The notes beneath the pieces are model-generated. The model was not told where the DNA came from. It ran no database searches and saw only the letters and a program-made list of their open reading frames with translations. From Mantamonas sphyraenae (taxonomy: Eukaryota > CRuMs > Mantamonadidae): DNA of 64,000 bases. Below, one piece after another: positions 10,573 to 20,684 of this stretch. Position 1 is the first letter of the stretch; each line of letters begins with the position of its first letter. The position numbers and the translations under genes are program-made. The DNA is taken from assembly GCA_026936335.1 (NCBI GenBank), contig JAPMXV010000045.1, forward strand, positions 372,001 through 436,000. Reading direction: 5' to 3'.

Positions 10573-13500
10573 ATGGACACCATCAACGCCGTGTTCCAAC
10601 AAGCACAGCAGTCGTTTGCAAAGCATGCTCGCTGCACCGAGGCGCTTCTTGCCATCAAGGAAAGCATGGGCGAGGAGGAGTTTTGTTTGCAGTTGGTCAA
10701 GCTGCTGAACCATGTGCTCCTTGTGTACGTCTGTCATCATGTGCATGCATACACCAGATCACAAGACTCACACACACACACACACTTGTTTGCTTTACCC
10801 CACGCAGCTTCAAGCGTGACCCGAGTGTCGAGCGCCTGGTGGCGTTTGTCGGCAAGTTTGTGGCCGCCAGCAAAGATGCCGAGCTTGCACCGACGCTGAT
10901 CGAATACCTCATCAGCTTCAGCGGAGCCAAGGACAAGGCAGTGCGCTTCCGCGTGTGCCAGCTCGTCTCTGTGCTCATGGATGCGCTGGGTGACGAGGCC
11001 GAGGTGTCGGATGCCTTGTTTGACTCGCTTGAAGACGCCTTGAAAATCCGCCTGCGTGACACCGTGCCCGTCGTCCGTGCGCACGCCGTGGCTGCCATCA
11101 GCCGCCTGCAGGACCCTGAAGATGAAGAAGACGAAGTCACCCTCGAGCTTCTGCGCCTCATGAGCACCGACACATCCAAGTGAGTTGTGGTGCCCTTTGT
11201 TCCTTTTTGAACGACGAGCCGTTGGCGGATTGGCGCCAAAGAAGCGCGCGCAAAATTCCTGACTTGACACTGATGGCTGACACACACGCGTACACACGAC
11301 AGGGATGTGCGCAAGGCAGTTCTCTCACACATCGGCGTGTCCGAATGGACCATCCCACACATTCTCAAACGCTGCCGCGACGTGCAGACGGACGTCCGTG
11401 TGCACGCCTTTGCCACAATCTCACTGAAAACGACGTTGCGATCCCTGACCATTGCCCAGCGTGTGGAGGTGCTTCACGCAGGCCTGGAAGACCGAGAGCG
11501 CAAGGTTGTCAAGAGTGCACAGGCGCTCCTGATCGAATGTTGGCTCAAGGCAGTGGAGGGCGATCCGCTGAAGCTGCTCGCGGCCCTGGATCCCGAAGCA
11601 TACGAGGAACGCGTGCTGGGAATTGCCACGCATCTGGTGGAACACCTTCACAGGGAGGTGTGCAAGAAGAACACCAAGCCTGAGCCGCTGGCCAAGGCCA
11701 TCAACCGTCTGGTGTTTCCCGACGCCGAGTCGGAGGAGGTCAGCCCCGAGCAGGCCATCCTGTGGCGTGCGTACTGTCATTATCTGCACACCAGCACAAA
11801 GAGCAAGGAAGCAGAGGTGCTGGACATCCTGCTGCCCAACATCACCGAGTTTTGTGACTCGATGCGCGAGAGCAACCTGCCGCTGCTGAGCCAGCACATT
11901 GGCACCGAGGAAAAGATGTCCCGCGTGTTTGTGCTTCGCCAGATGCTCATGTTGGCACAGGTGTTTGACTTTTCCGACGAGGTGGGCCGTGTCAACTTTT
12001 GCAACTTCCTGCGTGAGCTGCTGGGCTCCGTGGCAATGTTTGCCAGCAACGAGCCCGACGAAATCCTTGTCTGGGAGCGCATGGTTTGCCTGATCATGGA
12101 CGTCCTGCGCACGGTGTACTCCTCCGACGCAGAGTTCCACGTGGTGGTCGGCGACATGGTGGCCCAGTTTATGCTTGAGGCCGGCGACGACGCAGCCGAG
12201 GCACAGGCTCCCGCCGATCTCAACGAGAGCATCCAGGCGGCCCTGCACGACGACTCCACACTCACTCTGCATGAAGCAAGCCAACAATCGCATTGGATTC
12301 AGGCTTTGTATCTGGTGTGCAATTTGTTGCAGCACACACGCTGCTCACTGCGCAACTCAATCATCGCCGAGTGGCATGACGCCATCATTGTTCCCAGTGT
12401 TGCGCACCCATCACCCACCGTTCGCAACCTCGGCATTCGTGCACTGGGTCTGTACGCCCTCCTGGACAAGGACATGGCCGTGCAGTACATGCCCCTGCTC
12501 CTGCAAATCATTGCCAACGACCAGGCCGCCCTGTGTCTGTCGGCTCTGCACAGCATCTTTGATTTGCTGATGGTCTTTGGCGTGGAGGTGTTTGAGGACG
12601 ATGGCGGCGACGATGGCGACGATGGCGACGATGTCGACGACGACGTCGTGGTGCGCAAGAGCCACGTGGTTGAGGCCCTCACACCGTTTCTGTTTGAGGC
12701 GCCCCAATTCCGTGCGGTGGCGGGCGAGGGCCTGGCCAAGCTGTTGTTTGTGGGCAAGGTCGTGTCTGCAGACGTGCTTGCTCAGCTGCTGCTGACGTAC
12801 TTCCACCCCATGATCGAGGGCGAGGAGGACGAACGCCTTCGTCAGTGCTTCTCCGTTTTCTTCCCATCGTTTGCGTTTGGTCGTGTGGACAACGCCGCCC
12901 TGTTTGTGGACGCGTTGTCGGGTACCCTGCGTCCTGTGTTTAACGCAGCCAAGGGCTCGCCGCTGGCAGAGATCGATCCGGCTCAGGTGGTCCAGTTTGT
13001 GCTCCACCTCACGGATGCAACCAACCAGGTCTCCAAGGTGGCTCAGAAGAGTAAGGAGGCGCTGGACTTGCATGCCAAGGTGTGTGCGTGGCTGGCCCGG
13101 GAGGCCATGAGCGCGCCGTCCGGACCGGAAACCAAGAAGCTGGCCAAGACGTTCAACATGGCCAATGTGGAAGGAACATCGCAGGCATGGCTGATGGCTC
13201 TGCAGCTTTTGGTTGAGCAAATGCAGGAGACGGTGACGGACCGCGTGGCGTTGCGCTCGATGGCCAAGTTTGCCAAGACAGTGGCCAAGCTGTGCAAATC
13301 GGACTGGGAACTTGAGGAAGAGCAGATTGCGGCGCTGGACAGGTCGACAGACAAACACATTGCGGCCGCCGACGCGTTCCGGGCAGAGTTTGCGTCGATC
13401 CGGCGTACGGCAGGCACACGCCGCCGTGCAGCGGCAGCAAGCAGCACCCACAAAAGCAAGAGCAAGAGCAAGAGCAGCGGCGGCAAGAGGAAGCAGACGC

Positions 13501-13826
13501 TTGTGGTGGAGGACAGCGAGGAAGAAGAGGACTCGGACGCATGGAGCGTTGCCGAGGACGAAGACGACGAAGACCTGCTCTTTAGCGAGGATGACGAGGA
13601 GGAAGAAGACGAAATGCTCACCACAGTTGTGGTCAAGGAGAACAGCACACGGGCTGCCAACAGGAGCAGCACAGGCAGCAGCAGCAGCAGCAGCAGTAAG
13701 GGCAAGAGCAAGGGGAAGAGTGCTTCGCATCAGAAGGAGAGCGCCAGCAGCAAGATCAGGGCCACCGTGGAGGAGATTGAGAACCTCCTTGACGACTCCT
13801 TGGTGGACATGCTCTTGAACGCATAA
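10573..13826 (+). CDS. NCAPG: Condensin I subunit CAP-G (Cnd3/Ycg1), HEAT-repeat protein
   Basis: CAP-G is the HEAT-repeat subunit of condensin I that helps clamp DNA for mitotic chromosome compaction. Three exons, 10573-10724, 10808-11179 and 11303-13826, join in phase to about 1,015 residues, the usual length. Signatures are FKRDPSVERLVAFVGKFV near the N terminus, KDKAVRFRVCQLVSVLMDAL, the HEAT unit VRKAVLSHIGVSEWTIPHIL, and DVQTDVRVHAFATISLK. The middle continues as helical repeats with an acidic Asp-tract near 12600. The tail is Ser/Lys/Glu-rich, resembling the disordered, phosphorylated end of CAP-G. Intron 1 has a CA run (10769-10785). Its TAA lies only 12 bases from the stop of the convergent channel gene, so 3' UTRs must overlap. 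Confidence 0.94.
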
Positions 13827-13838
13827 TGGATGGAGCAA

Positions 13839-16800
13839 TCAATTGTCTTTGATTTCCACAGACACACTGTTCGTGTTCACCTCAGTGGGCCCATCGTCCA
13901 AATAGTCTTCCTCCACGTCGTCGTACTCGTCTGTGGACGCGTCTTCATCTGTGGATGTGAGCTCGTCGTCGTCGCCGTTGTCGTGGTGAGGGTGTTGGCG
14001 TGTGCCATCGAACATGGTGTCGCTGAGACGGATGTGGCGAGTTTCGGCTCCCCGTTGGAGGACAGGAGGCGAGGAGGCAGCAGATGGCCCCGACAGTTCG
14101 TCGTCCAACAGAGTGTTTGGAGACGAACCGTCCCTTGTGGCGCTTCGCACAAACTGGGCCAAATGGGCGGGAGTGCGTTCTGGGGCGCTGGACACGGAGG
14201 AGGCACGGGCTCGTGTGACGACATCCCAGAATCGCTCCTTGTGCTCGTCTTGCAGGTCCTCGACGGCTTCAAGGACGCGTGCAAGCAGCAGGTGCACTTG
14301 GTCGCCATCCTGTACCACCCGTTCATCTTTGACCAGCTGTGGCGTCTGCATGGCCATGAGCTGTGTGGCATGGCGTGCTGCCTGGCGCAGTTTTGCCGAG
14401 TTGGATGACGAAGAGCCCTGTGTCTTGTTCAGCAGCCGCTGCACCCGCCCATCTGCAATGGTTTCCAACGTCTCGCCTTCGTCCAAGTCCATGTTGGTGA
14501 AGTTGTTGACTACTTCGTACAGGCGCTGCGTGCGTGCGTATTCCTTGCGCTTCTTCATGGCAGTGAAGTCCTCCAGCTGGATCACCTGCTCCCAGCTCTT
14601 CTTTGCACGAAGCTCCAGCTCCACCGTGCGTTTGTTGCGGCTTGCTGTCTGCGAGGGTGTACAACAACCCCATGCGTTGCGCCATGATGGTCGTTCCGTC
14701 GCATCGGTCTCATCTTCGTTGCGTTCACCCTCGCCATCCTGAGCCCCCGGGTCGCTGGTGAGCGAGGTGCGGCTGATGCGGAAGGAGCCTGCACGCGCAG
14801 AAGTGCGTCTTGAGCTCGCTCCTCCATTGCCTCCTGCACTGGCGGACCCCGATGCGTTGCGCTTGCGTCGCCAGCGGTGACGCCACGACGAGTTGTTTCG
14901 AGAACGATCGTCATCTGTGTCTGTGTCCCTCCCCTCGTTTTCCAGCTCTTCCAACGCCTTTTCCTCTTCTTCGGCCAGCTTGGCTTCACGCGCAGCAATC
15001 TGCTGCTGCAGCGAAAAGATGTCCAGGACCAGCGCCGCGGCCAGGTTGACCAGGATGATGACCACAAACACCTGAAAGGTGACAAAGTACCACGAAGCGT
15101 ACCAAGTCGTTGCTTCCATGTACCGGTACATGATTTCGTGCCAGTTCGATGTAGTGAACAGCTGAAAGAGGAGGAGAAAGGCGTTCCAGATGCGATCAAA
15201 GTTTTCTGGCACGCCTGCGTCGACGGTTAGGGCAAAGAGCTCCATGCCAACGACGGCGGAGGTGTAAATAAAGACAAGGAGAATGGAGGACATGATGCCC
15301 AGGAGCGGGGTGATGCGCACAAATGTGGCGCTGAGGAGCTTAAAGTGTTCGTCCGAGGCAAACAGACGCAGGAGACGCATGGAGCGAACGAGTTTGAGGG
15401 TGCGCACGGTGAGAACGGCACTTGAGACGTCGCTGAGGAGGATGGAGGTGTTTGGATCGATGGCCGAGGTGGCCTGGGCAGCAGGGAGGGAAGCAGCGAC
15501 AATGATGGCCAGCCAGCTGAGGACGACGATGGACAGGTCGAACCTGTTCCACCATTGGTACCAGTAGTCGCTGAGACCATAGGCAGCGACCTTGAGCAGC
15601 ATTTCCAGGGTGAAACAGACGAGGATGACGACGTCTGCCACGGCGACAACGTCGTCAAAGGCTGGCGAGTTGAGTTCTTCCGTGAGGAGGAGAAGCACAG
15701 AGTTGATGACAATGAGAGAGGTGATGGTAATGGTAAAGGCACGGCTTTCGACAATGTCCATGAGGAGGTCGCGGTCGACATGTGTGTTGAACCATTCGCG
15801 CCAGGGGGCCGGCAAAAGGAGGTCGACGTCTGTGCTGGTGGTGAACTGGAGGAGCATGATGTCGGAGAGGTCAAACCATTCGAGGATTTCCAGTTCGTTG
15901 TTGCCGTTGTCGTCGAGGAGAAAGAGGAGGTCCTCGAGGTGTTCGGGATCAATGTTTGGGTTGAGGCGGAAAAGCAGTTTGCGGGCCATGTCGGCACTGA
16001 CGGTTTGGGTGTGCTCGTCGTAGAGGGTGAAGAACGCAGCCATGAGACCCCTGCGCTCCTTGAGACGGTCGTGCATGATTTGGACCTGGACTTCGAGCTT
16101 GTAGGCGTCGTAGATGACGGCGAGAAAGACGCTGAGGGTGACGTAGACGCCGAGGAGGATGAAGGAGGCAAAATAAATGAAAGACCATGGGGTCACTTGG
16201 AAGGCCGGATAGAGGACACTGGGGTAGTTCTCCGTGGTGAGGAGGACAAAAAGGGTGAGGAGGGAGGAGCCCGTTGTGTCAAAGTTCTCGATGAGTGGCT
16301 GTCCCGATGCCGGGTCCTTGTAGACACCCTTGAAGAGCTGGACGCCGACAAAGGCATAGGTGACGACAAGTCCGATGATGTAGCCCACGATCTGGAGGAT
16401 GTGCGGGAGGGTGCGGAAAATGGTCACACAGATGGCGCGGAGACGCCTGTGAAGGAGGATGAGGGGCCATGAGCGGGAGAGGCGAGAGAAGCGGAATGAG
16501 TTGCCGTAGGCGTGGGCAATGAGGTCTGCGAGCTGGAAGAGGATGATGAGGACGTAGAGAGTCTGTCTGCGTTTGCGCACGAGTTCGTGATAGCCCGAAT
16601 GGTAGGCGAGGAGGAGGACGTCTGCAGAGGTGATGGCGATGCAGATGCACTCGATGACAAAGGCGACGACGGGCATGGAGGATGGGGCGAGGTGGGGTCT
16701 GGAGGTGGCCGGTGGTTCCACAAGGGCGACGAGGCAGTGGACAATGATGGCGAGGTAGACGAGGGCGCGCCAGTAGGGATGGATCATGAAATGGTAAGCG

Positions 16801-17759
16801 CGCATGGGACCCGGTCCCATGCGGTGGATCTTGAGTGGGCGGCCAGAGGTGCAGCCACGAATGAAGTGGAGGGCCCGTTCGAGGCGCTCGTCCTCAGTGG
16901 TGGGCTGGGAACGGGTCAGCTTCCAGAACATGGGGTTCTCTGCATGGAGCTGGGAGCGCTTGTACTTGGGTTTCTTGGGCCTCTTGGACGGAGCGGCGTG
17001 GGAGGAGGGGTCAGCCGGGTCAGCAGGCAGGGACGAGTCTTCTGACGCATCGTCGGTGGAGTGAACACGGTCGTGGGAGCGGGCAGCCTGCTCGTTGGCC
17101 TTTCTGGCAATGAGGCGCATATCTGCACGGATGGAGAGGTCTTCGGAGTCTGTGCGGAGAAGTTCTTTGGTGACAAAGTGAGCGTCGAGATCTTTGACGT
17201 CAAGAGCGGCGTTGTTGCGGTGGAGAAACTCTTGCATCTTGAACTCATCCTCGACCTTGGATTGTCTGTGTTGCAGACCGAGGCCTTGGATGACACCAGC
17301 GAGGCGGATGTCCTTGGAGATGGCTTCGTCGTGAATCTGCTCGCCAGTGAGCTGCTTCGGGCCCTTGCGTTGACCACGCTGCTTGCCACGACGTGAAGGA
17401 TCAGCCTGACTGGCTGCGGACTGCAAGGCAGCACGTGGAGGGACGCCGTCCTGCTTGGCGGCGACGCGGGAGCGTGCGTTTGCCGTCTCGGAAGAGCGGC
17501 GGGCTTTTGAGCGCATGGCAGTTTGGAGGACGTTGGCATGGCCCTGTGATCGACGTGTGGAGGAAAGGGAGGAAGAGGTGGTGGCGTTGGAAGAAGAGGC
17601 GTAGGAGGGTGGTTGCCTGTACGGTTCGTCGTCGTCGTCGTCGATGGTGGAGGAGAAGGTGGAGAGGAGGTCAGACGGGACGGGAGCTCTGGTTGTTGTG
17701 TTGGCTGTGTTGTTGCTGTTGTTGTTGCTGTTGTTTGTGGATGGGTGTGGGGAGGACAT
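13839..17759 (-). CDS. TPC: Two-pore channel (two 6-TM repeats) with plant-like EF-hand linker
   Basis: Single exon, about 1,306 residues from the ATG at 17759; further in-frame sequence upstream lacks support. Order: disordered Asn/Ser-rich N terminus; first 6-TM block with pore segment TTENYPSVLYPAF; a linker with one good EF-hand loop (DDNGNNELEILE, ligands at positions 1, 3, 5, 7, 9, 12) and one degenerate one (DEHTQTVSADMA); second 6-TM block with an Arg-bearing S4 (RTLKLVRSMRLLRLF) and pore TTSNWHEIM; then a long acidic C tail. Two domains rather than four, and pore sequences alignable to TPCs, support the call. TPCs conduct Na+ or Ca2+ in endolysosomal or vacuolar membranes. The EF-hands suggest Ca2+ control as in plant TPC1. 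The extended charged N and C tails are unusual. Confidence 0.88.
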   Translation of the reverse strand: MSSPHPSTNNSNNNSNNTANTTTRAPVPSDLLSTFSSTIDDDDDEPYRQPPSYASSSNATTSSSLSSTRRSQGHANVLQTAMRSKARRSSETANARSRVAAKQDGVPPRAALQSAASQADPSRRGKQRGQRKGPKQLTGEQIHDEAISKDIRLAGVIQGLGLQHRQSKVEDEFKMQEFLHRNNAALDVKDLDAHFVTKELLRTDSEDLSIRADMRLIARKANEQAARSHDRVHSTDDASEDSSLPADPADPSSHAAPSKRPKKPKYKRSQLHAENPMFWKLTRSQPTTEDERLERALHFIRGCTSGRPLKIHRMGPGPMRAYHFMIHPYWRALVYLAIIVHCLVALVEPPATSRPHLAPSSMPVVAFVIECICIAITSADVLLLAYHSGYHELVRKRRQTLYVLIILFQLADLIAHAYGNSFRFSRLSRSWPLILLHRRLRAICVTIFRTLPHILQIVGYIIGLVVTYAFVGVQLFKGVYKDPASGQPLIENFDTTGSSLLTLFVLLTTENYPSVLYPAFQVTPWSFIYFASFILLGVYVTLSVFLAVIYDAYKLEVQVQIMHDRLKERRGLMAAFFTLYDEHTQTVSADMARKLLFRLNPNIDPEHLEDLLFLLDDNGNNELEILEWFDLSDIMLLQFTTSTDVDLLLPAPWREWFNTHVDRDLLMDIVESRAFTITITSLIVINSVLLLLTEELNSPAFDDVVAVADVVILVCFTLEMLLKVAAYGLSDYWYQWWNRFDLSIVVLSWLAIIVAASLPAAQATSAIDPNTSILLSDVSSAVLTVRTLKLVRSMRLLRLFASDEHFKLLSATFVRITPLLGIMSSILLVFIYTSAVVGMELFALTVDAGVPENFDRIWNAFLLLFQLFTTSNWHEIMYRYMEATTWYASWYFVTFQVFVVIILVNLAAALVLDIFSLQQQIAAREAKLAEEEEKALEELENEGRDTDTDDDRSRNNSSWRHRWRRKRNASGSASAGGNGGASSRRTSARAGSFRISRTSLTSDPGAQDGEGERNEDETDATERPSWRNAWGCCTPSQTASRNKRTVELELRAKKSWEQVIQLEDFTAMKKRKEYARTQRLYEVVNNFTNMDLDEGETLETIADGRVQRLLNKTQGSSSSNSAKLRQAARHATQLMAMQTPQLVKDERVVQDGDQVHLLLARVLEAVEDLQDEHKERFWDVVTRARASSVSSAPERTPAHLAQFVRSATRDGSSPNTLLDDELSGPSAASSPPVLQRGAETRHIRLSDTMFDGTRQHPHHDNGDDDELTSTDEDASTDEYDDVEEDYLDDGPTEVNTNSVSVEIKDN

Positions 17760-17973
17760 TGCGGTGTTTTCGTGTTGGTTCCGAGAAGGCGAAACTCCGG
17801 GAAGAGAGGTTCGTGTGCGGGTGAATGGGTGAATGGATGGGGTGGTCACTTTGCCATTGCCATTAGTGGACCACTCTCCATGCTTCCATTTCCTCGCTCC
17901 TGTTTTGTGTTTGGCACAATGGATGTGAGCGCGCTGCGCTGCGCCGAGCTGCCCATACGAACTCATTTGCAAC

Positions 17974-20070
17974 ATGAAGGTGAACACAATCGTGGTTGCG
18001 ATGATGCTGCTGTGCGCTTGCGCACTGGCAATCCCTGAGCCGAACATGAACGGCATGGCAATGTTTGTCTCTGAAGCCGAAGGTGTGTTTTTTCCGTTCC
18101 CCGGAATTGTTGCCGCCCTCCCCCGTGTGGCATGCGCCCCCCAAACCGAGGCATGTGTGCATGTGACAGCCTGCGGATGGCAGGTGGAACGGGAGACGGC
18201 ATGGCGTCGCCTGTTGTGGGTGTGCGCATGTCAACGAAACGCGTGTGTGTCGCTGTGGGCTCGACGATAAGAAATGGGCTGCGTGCAGAGAAAAAAACGC
18301 CCACATCTCACATCTCACACGCGCGAACTTGGCCCCATACGCTCAGACGCCACGGAGATGGAGATGCCTATGACCGAGGACGACTCGATGCAGGTGGACG
18401 ACGCCCAGGTGGACAGCGAGCTGTCCACCGAGGATGTGGCCGACGAGGCAGAACCGGAATTGGATTCGGAGGTGGCGAAACTCATTGGCGAGGAACAAGA
18501 GCCGATGAGTGCCACCGAGGAGTCTGTGATGGACGAAGACGAGGAGACGGATGAAGACGCGAGCACGGTGAAGCTTCGCCGGGCAGCGGAGAAAGCTCGT
18601 AAGAAGCTGAACCGCGCAAGCAAGCGTCTGCGACGTGTTCGCAAGAAGTACCGCCGCGCCAAGCGCGTGGTGGACCGTCTCCCTCGCCGCATCAACAAGG
18701 CAGCCGCCGCTGTGCGTGAGGCCAAGGCTGAGTACGCCATGAAGCGTGCTGAGCTGCACATGCACCTGAAGGCCATGGCCCGTCGCGCCAAGCAGGGCAA
18801 GAAGGGTGGCAAGAAGGGAAAGAAGGGTGGCAAGAAGGGAAAGAAGGGTGGCAAGAAGGGCAAGAAGGGTGGCAAGAAGGGCAAGAAGGGTGGCAAGAAG
18901 GGCAAGAAGGGTGGCAAGAAGGGCAAGAAGGGTGGCAAGAAGGGCAAGAAGGGCAAGAAGGGCAAGAAGGGTGGCAAGAAGGGAAAGAAGGGTGGCAAGA
19001 AGGGCAAGAAGGGTGGCAAGAAGGGAAAGAAGGGTGGCAAGAAGGGAAAGAAGGGTGGCAAGAAGGGCAAGAAGGGTGGCAAGAAGGGCAAGAAGGGTGG
19101 CAAGAAGGGCAAGAAGGGCAAGAAGGGCAAGAAGGGCAAGAAGGGCAAGAAGGGTGGCAAGCGCAAGTACCGCCGTGTCACGCGCCGTCAGTGCCGAAGG
19201 TACCGCGCCCGCAAGTACTGCCCCAAGCGCAAGAACTGCCGTCGCCTGCGCAAGCGCTGCCGCAAGCTGTTTTGCTTGCGCAAGAGCCCCGCCAACAAGA
19301 AGAAGTGCAACATGAGCTTCAATGTGATCAAGCGCAAGCGCAAGTACCGTCGTGTCACGCGCCGTCAGTGCCGAAGGTACCGCGCCCGCAAGTACTGCCC
19401 CAAGCGCAAGAACTGCCGTCGCCTGCGCAAGCGCTGCCGCAAGCTGTTTTGCTTGCGCAAGAGCCCGGCCAACAAGAAGAAGTGCAACATGAGCTTCAAT
19501 GTGATCAAGCGCAAGCGCAAGTACCGTCGTGTCACGCGCCGTCAGTGCCGAGTGTACCGCGCCCGCAAGTACTGCCCCAAGCGCAAGAACTGCCGTCGCC
19601 TGCGCAAGCGCTGCCGCAAGCTGTTTTGCTTGCGCAAGAGCCCCGCCAACAAGAAGAAGTGCAACATGAGCTTCAATGTGATCAAGCGCAAGCGCACCAA
19701 GCCCATCCGGTGCAACCTGTGCAACAAGTGGCGCGCAAAGAAGACTTGCCCCAAGGGCAAGAACTGTGCTCGTCTCCGCAGGCGCTGCCGCCTGTCCTGC
19801 TGCAAGCACCCCCTCCCGAAAATCCGTGCCAAGTGCCGCAAGAGTTTCAAGGTGATCAAGAAGACCAAGAAGACGCAGAAGAAGAAGAAGAAGTCGCAGA
19901 AGAAGAACAAGAAGGCGCAGAACAAGATCAAGAAGGCGCTGAAGAAGAACAAGAAGGCGCAGAAGAAGAACAAGAAGGCGCAGAAGAAGAACAAGAAGGG
20001 CGGCAAGGACGTTTCGGACGCGGAGGATGACGCCATGTTCCAGGCCTCGCAGCCCTACGACGACATGTAA
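17974..20070 (+). CDS. Secreted polycationic protein: Lys-Gly tandem tract plus four Cys-rich (ShKT-like) repeats
   Basis: Not recognised as a known family. Two exons, 17974-18082 and 18347-20070, give about 610 residues. Exon 1 encodes a clear signal peptide (MKVNTIVVAMMLLCACALA). Next come an acidic Asp/Glu segment that could be a propeptide, a basic coiled stretch, about 120 residues of KKG/KKGG repeats, three almost identical 59-residue Cys-rich modules, a fourth diverged module, a Lys-rich spacer, and an acidic end. Each module has six cysteines. The fourth (CNKW...TC...NC...RRRCRLSC) resembles an ShKT domain, so I infer a remote ShKT-like fold. If exon 1 were not used, ATG 18274 (MGCVQ) would give a non-secreted form. 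Plausible roles are extracellular matrix, mineral-templating or polyanion binding; none is shown. Confidence 0.72.
18797..19158 (+). repeat. In-frame tandem repeat encoding (KKGKKGG)n
   Basis: About 360 bases consist of aagaagggt/ggc units, mostly a 21-base period with some shortened units. Synonymous variation is limited to gga/ggc/ggt, indicating recent expansion or gene conversion. It keeps the reading frame of the secreted protein. Confidence 0.96.
19162..19868 (+). repeat. Four tandem 177-base modules encoding Cys-rich repeats
   Basis: Copies begin at 19162, 19339, 19516 and 19693, exactly 177 bases (59 codons) apart. The first three differ at only a few bases, including synonymous sites, so they duplicated recently or are homogenised. 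The fourth is clearly older: it keeps most cysteines but differs elsewhere and has additional ones. Confidence 0.95.
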
Positions 20071-20171
20071 GCATGTCCTGTGTGCAACGGAAACTTCATC
20101 AGCAACTGAGCGTGGATCGTCTCAACAATGAATTGTTTGTTGCCGTGTGTGTTTGCTTGGTTTGCCTGTTG

Positions 20172-20621
20172 TCAGCGGTGCACCGTTTCCAACGCATCGG
20201 CCACAGCTTTCATGTCTCGCTCGATCATCCGTGCCCACTGCTCCACATCCCCCAATTCCTTCAATTGCGCATTGAAATTGTCCACCATCTTAAGCCACAG
20301 CGCCGTCTGCTTGTTGAACCGCTTGGCATTGTTTTGCAGTGCCTGTGCCTCTTGCTCCAGCCTCCTCTGGTTGCTGAACACTGTGGACACACCGGAATTG
20401 ACCTCTTCCATCAATGCACTGTGTGCATATCACAACCCCTTGCCTGTCAGTTGCTGTGCGCGCTGGGCCTTTCGCACTGCTTTCTTTCCGCCCCTCTCCA
20501 CTTTCCACACTCACTCGTTCGCCACCTCGATGCTTGCCATCGCCTTTTCCTTGCTCGCTTCAACGCGTTTCCTGTTCTGCCGCCGCTGCGCCTCTGCCTC
20601 ACGGTGGATATTGCTCAGCAT
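20172..20621 (-). CDS. BLOC1S1: BLOC-1 subunit 1 (BLOC1S1/GCN5L1)
   Basis: BLOC1S1 is a coiled-coil subunit shared by BLOC-1 and BORC, which act in lysosome-related organelle biogenesis and lysosome positioning. Two exons, 20621-20515 and 20418-20172, joined by a GTGAGT...CACAG intron, give 117 residues, close to the roughly 125 of the short animal form. The start MLSNIHREAEAQRRQNRKR aligns with the animal MLSRLLKEHQAKQ start. The second exon carries FSNQRRLEQEAQALQNNAKR, FNKQTALWLKMVDNFNAQLK and the diagnostic GDVEQWARMIERDM. It stands head to head with an HPS5-like gene, 63 bases away, whose animal counterpart belongs to the partner complex BLOC-2. Confidence 0.93.
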
Positions 20622-20684
20622 GGACAGAAACGGGCGGTGTGAAGGGTTGGTTTGCTGGGTCCCCCTGCGCAGCCAACAACAGCC
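20622..20684. promoter_or_regulatory. Shared divergent promoter, BLOC1S1 / HPS5-like
   Basis: The two start codons are 63 bases apart and face outward. The HPS5-like ATG has a strong context (agccATGG). Co-regulation is an inference from spacing and related function only; I see no specific binding motif. Confidence 0.5.

Noticed and set aside
18797..19158. CRISPR-like array of short repeats
   Set aside because: No unique spacers; it is an in-frame coding tandem repeat in a eukaryotic gene.
18343..19809. Leu/Ala-rich antisense reading of 488 codons
   Set aside because: It is the mirror of the Lys/Gly repeats (ctt/ttg complement) and has no start context or features.
18347..20070. Histone H1-like or protamine-like nuclear protein
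   Set aside because: A clear signal peptide exon joins in phase, and the Cys-rich modules are unlike linker histones. Kept as a low-probability alternative if exon 1 is not used.
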